Shown here: piece by piece, positions 44,734 to 54,622 of the stretch
How the letters are laid out: every line of letters starts with the position of its first letter
Numbering within the stretch: the stretch's first letter is position 1
Assembly: GCA_012656075.1 (NCBI GenBank)
Contig: JAAKBF010000149.1
Span: 310,001-374,000 of the forward strand
Reading direction: 5' to 3'
DNA: 64,000 nucleotides
From: Phytophthora hibernalis
Lineage: Eukaryota > Oomycota > Peronosporomycetes > Peronosporales > Peronosporaceae
Position numbers and translations under genes: made by a program
The notes under the pieces: model-generated
What the model saw: the letters and a program-made list of their open reading frames with translations, nothing else
What the model was told of the DNA's origin: nothing
The model's database searches: none

Positions 44734-45615
44734 AGATCGAGAGATGGAAAATGCTCGGCTCTGTTCGAGCAGATCTTGTTTCTCACGGAATGGCTTGCAG
44801 TGCACTGTGCAAGGTCCGAGTTAACCCTTTTACTTCCAGGCGTTAACAGCAGCCAGTTTGTCAGGCTTACAGCAATGCAAAAGTGGACTTGTTCGTTCAT
44901 GCAGCCATTTCGCTCGTGTCGATTCGTCAGACAACGAAATGCACAATCGGACGAGCGCAACGTCTATGTTTATTTATGCGCACTGAACCTGGTCGGCTAA
45001 TCACGCCGTTTCGATGCAGGCGCTCCCTCGCTCATCGAAATGCATTAGGCTCTCGAACTGAGAGGCTCCACTCCGACCAGGAGCAAGCAGAACCATTTTA
45101 CAGCGCATGATAGAGTGCCGCCGCGAGCCGGAGGAGTCATGAAGTGAACTGGGCCTCTGTATCCGGAACGCAACAGTATCAGAGACGAGCCGCGCGATCT
45201 TGGGAGCAAACAACTTGTCCCCAGTATGGAGTGGGATTTCGAAGCTCGAAGCGGCGCTTTGTACCCACTTCTGGATTGGCCGAAATAGGGTCAATTTTGG
45301 CCACCATCCGTTGGCCTCGCCGCACGACATACAAAGTGCAAGTGTTGCAAGCCGGAGTCGGCGTCAATAGCGGAGCCCGTCGGTCACCAGTGGTTCGAGT
45401 CTGCAGTGACGCGGACCACAGCAATCACCGCTTGCGGCTTTTCTCTCGCCTGTCTGGGCGTGCGTCGACTTGAATCGACTGCTTCTTGCAGTCCATTATT
45501 CATATCAACCGGCTGACTGTAGTTGACCACTTGACAAGTCGACAAGTGCAGCTCTAGAATAAAATACCACCACCCACACCCCTTTGGTCCCTATCCCAAG
45601 CCTTTGCCCCTCTGG
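44734..45615. other. intergenic, no gene recognised
   Basis: 880 bases with overlapping short frames and no domain. Short dyads such as ACTTGACAAGT occur near 45530. It presumably holds the WRKY19-like promoter. Confidence 0.4.
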
Positions 45616-46756
45616 ATGCTGCTGTATCCGACCTGCTACATGAAGAACTCGGACAGTGACGACGTTGACATGAACGCAGCGTGGCTCCACCAAGTGGCGA
45701 CCAACGAACCCCGCCAGGATGGGCACAACCGCCACCACCTAGGTGCCATCATGAACACGGACGCTACGGTTGCAGCAAGCAAAGCTCACTCGCCTTCATC
45801 CTCGGCGGTTCGGACGAGGACCAATCGGCAAACTTCGGTACGTTGCAGTGAAGTTTGCAACGGATTGGGTTTTGCAGACCGTGACCTGGTGCTTTGGTTC
45901 AATTGCAGCGGACCTCGCAGTTAGTTCAGGAACTCCTCGGGATGAGTCGGCAACGGAGAACCGGGAGGCCAATGTGCCAGCACCAGCACCGGCACCGGCT
46001 GCGGCCAAAGCTGCGGTGAAAAAGTCGCGGATCTGCAAGTTTGAAAATTGCACACGCTACGTGGTGAACCGCGGACTTTGCATCGGCCACGGGGTGCGTT
46101 GCAATTGTGTTTTGCTGTTCGAGATGTGGATCTAATGTATCTGATAACAGGGTGGCAAGCGATGTGCAGTCGTGGGGTGCACGAGCAGTGCTAAAATTTG
46201 GGTGTGTGCTGGAAGCACGGTAAGTCAAGCACGATTATTGAAAAAGGTGGCTTCATGATTTGCTTACGAAAACATTTGCAGGTGGCTCGACGAAATGCAC
46301 CGTGGCGGGGTGTGAGAACCGTGCCAAGTCTCGCGGCGTTTGCTGGTCTCACGGCGGAGGTGCGGGGCCGATTGTCTTTATTATTATTCATGTAGGTCAT
46401 CCAAAACTCACTTGAACTTCGCTTTCTTTACAGGTCGCAAATGCAGCGAAGAAAACTGTTCCAAGACGGCAGTCTCCACGGTCTTTGCTGGGCTCACGGT
46501 GGAGGTGAGCTGCATAACTGTTTTTCGATCATTTCTTCTCCGTCTTGTTATACTCACATGGAAAGTTCTCTTTTGTCCCTTGCTGTATTGCTTTTGCGTG
46601 CTGCTGTTTATTTTGCTACCTCTCATGTGTTTTCTTACAGGCAAGCGATGTGTTGTGGAAGGATGCCGCAAGCCTGCTTACGAACGCAATGGCAATGTGT
46701 GCTCTTTGCACCAAGCCGCCAACACGGCCGCTTTGCCGAACTCTGTGAAACGATGA
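45616..46756 (+). CDS. oomycete WRKY19-like protein with Cys/His repeats, one repeat per exon
   Basis: After an N-terminal region (MKNSDSDDVDMNAAWLHQ) and a Pro/Ala linker (NVPAPAPAPAAAKAAVKKS) come five repeats of the form C-x4-C-x8-10-C-x2-H: ICKFENCTRYVVNRGLCIGH; KRCAVVGCTSSAK...GVCWKHG; TKCTVAGCENRAKSRGVCWS; RKCSEENCSKTAV...LCWAHGG; KRCVVEGCRKPA...VCSLHQ. Repeats sit in separate exons joined at phase 1 (g|GT). This pattern is typical of a large oomycete family often labelled WRKY19-like or DNA-binding, although no WRKY domain is present; the real function is unknown. Frame breaks: around 45750-45790, in the A run at 46193-46196 and near 46473. It ends ALPNSVKR. Confidence 0.72.
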
Positions 46757-47614
46757 TGATGGCTGCCGCTCATTTGCGAGCGCGCACATAGGGAATCATA
46801 GGAGACTTCTACCAGCACGATTGGTTTCTGCGTGGGCATATTGGAGGAGTACCGGTAGAGAGGCGCGTTGAATATTTATTGGCACAAACGATAGCTTTCG
46901 CGCACTTCGAACTTGTAGAAAAGGCAATCCAAATTTTTCATGCAATGCGCTGTTGGTTCCTTTATCGCTTGTCAGCAAATTGGCTTCTGCTAACGTGTTT
47001 TGCATGTGATGATCGATGATCTTCGATTACGACCACCGAAACGTTTTCGGTTTTCGTGGGAACAGATGCGGCACACGAGTTTAGCAGCTAAATTCGGGCC
47101 CTTCTACTCTTCAGACGACTTAAGACGACTTATGCGAGTAACATTGCATTCTTGGTTGTGACTGCAAGGCTGATTCGACTCGCTGACAGGCATGAGAACT
47201 TTTCAACGTGCGTAGTCAAGTACGGCATTCGTTGCAATTTGATGTTGTTATGCATTCTTGTTCCCCTTTGTCCCCACGTCCACACGACACCAAAGACAAC
47301 AAAAGCCACCAGCTTTCTACTCCAGATTGCGTTATTTGTTTTCATCGAAAGAGTTAGTAGTTGACATGTGAATACATGTATTCTTCTTGTGTTTTCTCTC
47401 GGGTAAATTTTTTAGGGAGGCTACCTCCCATTTACATAGGTCGGGCTAACATCTTCCCTCGAGTTCTGCTTCATGCAGCAGCGTTTGATGCGTTTGACGT
47501 GTGGCTTGAGTGGGTTGGTGCGCGTCCATGCTGGTGGTACATGCTGGTACCGGTAGTAGAAAATAAAATTCAGAATGGCTCGTGTTGTGTATGCCTTTGA
47601 CGCTGAGCAAGTTC
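46757..47614. other. intergenic between convergent genes
   Basis: 860 bases between the 3' ends of the WRKY19-like gene and pseudokinase B. It is AT-rich, with one TACATGTA at 47373-47380. No coding signal recognised. Confidence 0.4.
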
Positions 47615-50007
47615 TCACAACTTCATCGCACCAGTCTTGAGAGCCAACGCCACATCGCTCATTGATGGACGCCGTGCCGGGTCCCTTTCCAGGCAGGCTG
47701 CAATAATCTCTTTCATCACACCGGAACAGAGATGGCTCAAGCGGAACCCAGTCTTCTTGGCGGTTGGAGAGAGGACCCTCGCGACCCGATCGCTCCATCG
47801 ATAGCCTCCGAGCATTCATAACGGGGGTCTCTCCTGTGTCGATTTCCACGAGCACCACGCCGAATGCGTATACGTCCGATCTCTCAGTTGGTTGTTCGCC
47901 GCGCAGGACTTCTGGCGCGACGAAGATCTTGCACTCGTTGTCTAAAGGCGAAAGTTTCACATAGTGGAAAATACTGAACAGGCTCAGTTTGGCGGAGTAG
48001 TCCTTGTCCAAAAGAATGTTGAACGCATTCAGCCGACCGTGCACAATGTTCTGCTTGTGAAGGAAGGTCATGGCATCTGAAATCTGTCGAGCAATGGCAT
48101 GCTGTTTCGGCACCGACAGCTCGATGGCACCGTTAACTGTGCAATCACGTAGTGCGCCCTTTTCAACACACTCGACCACAGCACAGAGCTCCGTGCCGTC
48201 CGCATCCCACATAGCACCCCGGAAGGCTGCAATGCGAGGATGTTTGAGCTCGAACATCAACTCGATCTCTGTCACGAAGTCCCGCATTAACGCCTTTGAT
48301 GCCGTATTGCTCTTGATTTTCTTGACGAGCACAGTCTCATGTTTGTACTCGCCCAGCCACAGCTCCGAACGGCTGCTCACGCGCAGCATTTTATGCAGGA
48401 ATACGTCGTCGTAGGATAGCCGGGTAAGGCCGATATAGCCGTCTGCCACGGACGCCAACAATTCAAAGTCCGAGGTCGTCTGGCTTGAGGCGTTGGTGGA
48501 TCGAGGAACACCCAGCTCCATGTAGGGGTGGTCAGACAAGTCGCCCATGCCGATTGCAATTGATGGCGTTGTACTGTTGATAAGCTTGGGCTGCTCGTTT
48601 CTCCGCCGACGGCAACACCACCATATGAAGAAGATCAGCAGCAGCAGCAGCACGCCACCCAGACACGCCCCAATAATGATCCATGTTTTGTGCGACGAAG
48701 AGGAAGATGAAGTACCTTCAGTCGTTGAAGGCACCGTCGTCGATGGCATCTCCGTGACTGTCCCGTTTGAGTAACTCTCGTTCCCCGCACAAAACGTGAA
48801 AGACTGGTTAAGCACGGTCTGGACAGCTGAGGTTGGGCACGCGCTCGTGTTTGTGGTGCCATCAATAGTGAACATGCGCAGATTCGCGAGGAATGTGAAC
48901 TGGTCCGCCGTAAGATCTGACGCGTTGATAGGGTTGTCAACCAGCGTCAGATACTGGAGTGTTGACAAATTGAAGACCACATCCGGAACAGACGCCAGCG
49001 AGTTGTCATGAAGAAATCTAAGTCCACAACGTCAACAAAATGAGTCGTAAGCTTGCCAGGAGCAACACACACTAAACCGCAGGCAAACTTACAACGTCGT
49101 GATCGCAGGGAAGTTGTCTGCCACGAGGTCGAAGCTCGTCAGCATATTCGACGAGAAGTCACTGCACAAAAGACGCACCAGTCAGCAATGTCCAGGATAC
49201 AGCAGTATTCAACACGTACAGTAACGTAAGGTTGGGGAACGACTCGTCTTGGAAATCACTGTCCACCTCCGTAATAGCATTTCCAGCTAAGTCACTGCAC
49301 CAAACAACAAAAATCAGCTCACCTTCAACTAGCACTCCAGTGGATTGATGGAGATCAATCCACTCTTACATGGCCGTAACAGCGTCTCCCGCCACCACAG
49401 CAGTAGGGACAGCTCTCAACGAGCAGTTGTTGAAATATCTATTCACACCACCTCGTCAGTCCCAGTTTCTTCCTCACCCCATCTCACCAACGCACATTCT
49501 CCTGACACTATTAAGCGGCAGTGCGCTGTCCAGTCCGGACAAGCTCAAGTTCCTGAACGTCACCTTGTCCAGCGTCGCATCCGATTGGATGTTCATGGAC
49601 GACAGTTCCAGTGTCCCTGCTAGTGGCTCTTCTTGCTGTTCAGCTTTGGCGAACGTGAGGTCCGTCACCTGGTCGTCCAACTGCAACAGTCCCACACGTT
49701 CAAAGGGTCCGGCACCTGCTGTGTCATTGCTCTCGGCTGGCTGGAACGTCCACTCGGTGGCTGAAGACGTGAAGGCGTCGAGACACAGCGCTGATTGGCC
49801 CGAAGACAGCGTCACGCAGCTCGTGTCGTTCACACAATTAATAGCGTTGGCCGACGACTGGCCCACTACGACGCACGCGTTGCTGCAGCCGCCATTGCAG
49901 CTCGTGGTCAGCGTGTTGCGCGTGCCGCTTGAGCTCGTGTCGGAGCCGGAGGAGCTGGCGGCCGACGTGGCGTGCAGCAGCCCAAACGCCAGAGTCCACG
50001 CGCGCAT
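47615..50007 (-). CDS. LRR receptor-like transmembrane pseudokinase B
   Basis: Signal peptide MRAWTLAFGLLHATSAASSS, a cysteine-containing cap (CNGGCSNACVVVG), then LRRs on short exons between 49500 and 48980 and FNLSTLQYLTLVDNPINASD. A TM helix (IIIGACLGGVLLLLLIFFIW) with a basic stop (CCRRRRNE) precedes the kinase-like domain. The ATP lysine region is TVLVKKIKS and helix C is FVTEIELMFELKHPRI. The catalytic loop is IVHGRLNAFNILLD: H and N are kept but the catalytic Asp is Arg and the Lys is Asn; DFG is replaced by LSLFSIF. APE (FVAPEVL) and the C-lobe (IIAACLERDPARRPSMSDVA) are kept. An extra base near 47815-47816 shifts the frame before LGGYRWSDRVARVLSP. A paralogue of pseudokinase A, facing it 4 kb away. 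Confidence 0.78.
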
Positions 50008-50528
50008 GTGATACCCGAGGGGTTATCGGATCAGACAGAGAATTTGTATCAGAGGGCTATGGGGAGCTGGAGGAAGGCGGACGAGTGCGCGCTCGTTCCG
50101 CGCCAGGACGATGCGGCGATACATGACGCTGTAACTATTGCTGAGGTGCTACTGTGCCCGGTTTTGACCAATGGAAATATAGAGGAATCGAGCGAGATGA
50201 GTGGGTAAAATCGGCACGCGTCAAGATCGCCGCTTCTATTGGCTGGCGAAAGGACGTCGCGCCCTGGTTATGTTAGGGTTACAAAAGATACTTTTTGCGT
50301 GGAAGTGCGTCACCATTGACAATTTTGCATTGTGCAGCCCACAGCAAACCATTTATCAAGACGAGGACAAGAGCAATAGCAAGCGCGAGATAATATATTC
50401 TGGCCATCTCTCTGAAATTCAGTGGAGGATGGCTCTTGTAGGGAACATGCGCTGTTAGAAATCAACGTGTGTGAGAGGCCGCTAGGCTGTCGTCCGCTCT
50501 GAACTTGGCTGTACGATCGCTGGAAGAT
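50008..50528. other. intergenic, no gene recognised
   Basis: 520 bases between pseudokinase B's start and the RasGEF stop. An 85-codon plus-strand frame at 50201-50458 has no homology signal I recognise. It should contain the pseudokinase B promoter. Confidence 0.4.
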
Positions 50529-53500
50529 TCATGCCTTCTCGTTCGAGGTGAGCTTCTGCTCCTTGCGCAGCCACGTGACTGCCGCTACATACACCTCGAG
50601 TGCTTGTCGCCGCGCGAGAGGTAGGTATTTGGGGTCCAGGATCTGCTTCATCAGGTACATGCTGCTCACCGGGTTCGTGGCGAGCAAAGTGTGTCGCGCT
50701 TGGTGCTGCAGAGCACCTAGCAGCTCCACAGCCGCGAGCTGGTGGTCGGTCGCGGCGGTGGCTGCACTGGTGGTGCTGGCACGAGGCAGCGCCGTCAACT
50801 GGCACACGAGGTCCAGTAACTCAACTGGTGAAGTACAGCTGCAACTGCTCCACGGCATGGTCGGCAGGCTCGTGTCCACAACAACCTTCGGTGTACTCTG
50901 CAGCAAGCGTGCTGCAGCGTGTGCGTCCTCCTTGACGAAGTTGCGCTTGACCTTGGACACGATCTTCAGATAAATAGGCTGCACGGTCAGCACCACGGCC
51001 TTCGCGTACACCATGTCGTGCAGCTCAGCCGAGTTCTCGTCCAGCCCGCTGATCTGCATGAGTTCGGTGATTTTGTGCGTCATGACTTCCTGGTACAAGG
51101 CCGCCACGCAGACACGCACGCTTTGGAGCGTGGGGCCGACGCCGGACACCCAGACGTTCTGCTTGAAATCGAGCCAAAACTTTCGCAGGAACTGCGTAGC
51201 CGGCTGCCGACCATCTACGAAGAGCGCCTCGAGTGCAATCTGCATTCTCTCACGCATCTCCGGGACAGACACCAGCAGCACGCAGATATCTCGGAAGGAC
51301 ACGAACGCCAAACCGGAGTCTTCACTGGGACCCACGGAACCTTGCGAGTCATATTTGCTCGCTGCCAGCGTCGTTGCAGACAATGGAGCTCCGCCTCTGT
51401 TGCTTCCGTTGACGGTTGCTGCTAACACGAAAGAAGCCGATGACGAGCTCGTTGAACTCGTTTCGTTAGCCAAAATTTGCTGCGAACGTAGTTGATGCAG
51501 TCGAGGCGTGGCGAAGTCCATTTTAAGTGTCCGGAAGAAATACTGCAAGCGAGCTGTCATTTCCGTCGCCGATTCCGTGGGGGCTACCTTACCGCGCAGA
51601 GGCACACGAGAAGGTCGTGGAGCAGGCTTGAGTAACGCGTTCTCGAGCACATTAAGCACCGTGTACTGACGCTCGAGTTTTTCCAAGTCCAGCATCTTCT
51701 TTGACGTGAAGTAGTTGATTGAGCGCAAGCGCTCCAGCATGACCCCAATAACGCCGATGAAGGGGATAATTGAAACAGTCGATACGTCGCTGGAAAGCAT
51801 GGGCCTTGCGCTTTCAGTGCTCTGCTTGCGTCGCAGATTTTCAAAGCCGCCGCTATGGTCGCAAAGCCGTCGTAGTTCACCTAGACGTGTTTTGTACTTG
51901 GCACGAACTTTTTCCACGTGATTGGCATCCGTGAAGACATCAGAGGTGTATCTCCGAGGCAACCTACGCAAGCCATGACCAAGTGAAAATTGTTAAGTGG
52001 GGCTGCACTTGCGGCCATCGCAATGGAGATAATGTTCTCAATGACCTCCGCCCGCTCTTTTGGAGAGTCCTCGACCAGCACAGACCAAACGAAATACGCT
52101 ACCAACTCGTTGAAATTGTCCGTCAGCTCCTTGGCAGCTTCCTTGGGGTGGTGCAAAAACTCCCACGGATATACGTTCGAGAGTTGTGAGTGATGAAAAA
52201 TTGTGAGTTGCTCAGCGATCTCTGAGCACGATATTTCCCACAACAATTTCCGCAATGGCTGGGCGAGCGGTACGTCCTCGCATACTTCATCGAGTTCATC
52301 TGATGAATCAGAGGCGAATGGTGTGCTTATACTCACAAACGGAGTTGGTCCGCCGCCGGGGCCTTTGCTGTCTGGGAATGGTGCGAACAGCATGGATAAA
52401 TTATCACGTAGTCGTTGGCTGCCTTCCTCCAACTTGCGCGTGCTAATAGATCGGTCATTGTCATCGACCGAGGTCTGTTTCAAACCCTTGGTCTTGGCGA
52501 GTTGGGATATACCGCCCAGATTGGGGAACGAGTGATTCCTTCGCTTTCGTCTCTGAAGACGTGATGCTGGAGTTGGTGGTGCTGCGGTCGGGGTTGTCGG
52601 AATTGCAGTCGTAGAGATACCATCGTCAGCATCATTTTCACTTTTTGTTGTTACGCTGGATGCGTTGTTAACCGAAGTCGACGGACCCGACCGAGTCTGA
52701 TGCCATTCCGTGTCATCACTAAACCGCCTCAACCGACAATGTGGGAAGAATAAGTCGATGAGCCCCTGAACAATCTCGGTGTTAACTTCCTCGCGCTTTG
52801 AGTAAATGGGGTGGAACAAAATATCGCGTACGAACGCCGCAACGCTGTGCTTTTGGGCACTCAGAGTTCGCGGAGTGAAGGAGCCACGACGTGGGTTTTC
52901 CCGCTGCTTCTCTCCAAGTGCCAGCAACATATCACCAACAGTGATACCTGCAGATGCAATTACTCCAAGGTGCAAGAGCACGACACGTCCTCCGTGGGGC
53001 GTACTTTCGATCATCGTCAGCAGGGATCGAAGTCGTTTCTGTCGAAGTTCCTCTTCGCTGCGCGTCGCACTTTGGGCTCGTCGTAACGAAGGAATCGTTT
53101 TAGATGTTGTTGCCGTGATCGGGTTATCGCGAGGATTGACGAACGAGTCGACCTCGGCTACGCTCATCGAGAGATGACACTGCATCACGGAGTCACGTAC
53201 ACTCTGCAACGCAAGTAGTGCGTCATTGTAACCTTCGCTGTCCTCCGCCATGGAATCGCTCTTGTCGGTCCCCAAGCTCGTCATGGAGCTACGCTTGTGT
53301 CCCCATCTTTTTCTTCACCACAACGGATATCGGTCCCATCATCGTCGCAGTCGGCGTCCGAGCCAGGAAGTTCCTGTGCGCTTACGATAGCACTGATCCA
53401 CTCGTCACGCGTAATTGAAGAGCGAAAGTCCAAAACAGTATCCCGTCCGTGCATTGCGATCGTAAGCAAGGACTGACCACCGAGAAATGTGAGTTTGATA

Positions 53501-53812
53501 TTGGTGTCTAGCAAGTCGATCTGGCAGCAGCAACAAAACTGAGAACGAGCTTGGTATCGGTGGGCGCAGTCATGAACTAACCTTGGCCTTAATGGAGCCC
53601 TCTCGGCGGCGACGAATGATCATTTCGCCTGGTTTGATAATAACGTAGCGATCACGCCACTGCAAACAATGACAAGTGAGACCATGATACTCTACCAATC
53701 CACGCCACGCTGGACTCGTTCGTAAGGTTACCATGAAGTGCCCGCGGACAGCTACGCTTCCTTCTTTAATGGTTTCGTAGATGTCATCCATCCTATCACA
53801 GAGGCAACCCAT
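50529..53812 (-). CDS. PH-domain Ras guanine nucleotide exchange factor with N-terminal MGCLC
   Basis: Starts MGCLCDRMDDIYETIKEGS. Met-Gly-Cys-x-Cys is a classic myristoylation/palmitoylation signal. A PH-type domain follows (WRDRYVIIKPGEMIIRRRRE, then after an intron DTNIKLTFLGGQ...FRSSITRDEWISAIV). Next comes a long Ser/Thr-rich region and the RasGEF catalytic core (SEIAEQLTIFHHSQLSNVYP, WEFLHHPKEAAKELTDNFNE, NNFHLVMACVGCLGDTPLMS). The core continues after a missing A/T in the run at 51909-51913 with VRAKYKTRLGELRRLCDHSG and FIGVIGVMLERL. About 350 further residues are helical and not assigned. RasGEFs load GTP onto Ras-type GTPases at membranes. A second break or intron probably lies near 53290-53305. 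In-frame stop TGA six bases before the chosen ATG supports this start. Confidence 0.78.
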
Positions 53813-54622
53813 GAGTCAGTAAGGACCAGTATATTTAGATACCAAGCTGCGGACGCACTTGGACGACGAAGCGGCAGGATCCATAGCGCGTGTCAAGGTG
53901 ATCGACCCACGCAATAACGATAAATAAGCAATCGAAGGCTGATGACACCGCAACGAGCAGCGATAGCTGGGCAGTATAGGGAGGGCAGCAATCTGCCGAT
54001 GCCTGCTGGTGCTCTGGCTCAGTCCTTTGCCACTGACAACCTCTTTCTTCCACGTGATTTCGGTCTGACATCAAGACACCGAACCACGACCAACGCGTAT
54101 TCTTAGGCCACCCAGCTGTGCTCGCTCACCTACCTATCTATACTGAGGCTTCGTGCGCACGGGACTACATCTGCTTTTATAGCAGACCGCGCCCATGCGC
54201 ATGCGCGCATAGATCGCCGGTCGAGTCGACGACGGGCATTACCAGTTGTGACCAATGTCGTTTTCGCGCAAAGCTTCAAGCGCCGTAACGCGTGGCCGTC
54301 GTAGCGTGTGGACACTTTGCCGCAAAACTGTGACGAAGGTAGTTTTGTTTCATTCCCATGCAAGTCTCCGAAATTGAGACGATGCTGCGTACATATTGGA
54401 GACCACCATGAAGATGCTGGCACGTTGATGGTAATCAGGATATCCGGACGAGTCAGATAGTTTTCCGGCCAACTGTAGTGACAGCAATGTCACGATGGCA
54501 CGATGGAGACGGTCCGCCACAACGTCAGCAGTCTCAAGATGGAGAGCTTCCCGAGTAAACAAATTTACTGAATAAAGGCGGCTGCTGCTAAATACCACTA
54601 GCTAGATGAAATGGACACCGCT
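53813..54622. other. intergenic, no gene assigned
   Basis: 810 bases upstream of RasGEF and downstream of CENP-C. Minus-strand frames at 53835-54074 and 54350-54598 show no domain. Confidence 0.4.

Noticed and set aside
45385..45400. Possible tRNA B box (GGTTCGAGTCT)
   Set aside because: No matching A box at the right distance, and no cloverleaf arms could be paired.
50201..50458. 85-codon plus-strand frame
   Set aside because: Lies in the promoter region of pseudokinase B and shows no domain or signal peptide.
53835..54598. Minus-strand frames upstream of the RasGEF gene
   Set aside because: A TGA just upstream of MGCLC and lack of a phased splice site argue against added 5' exons; no domain seen.
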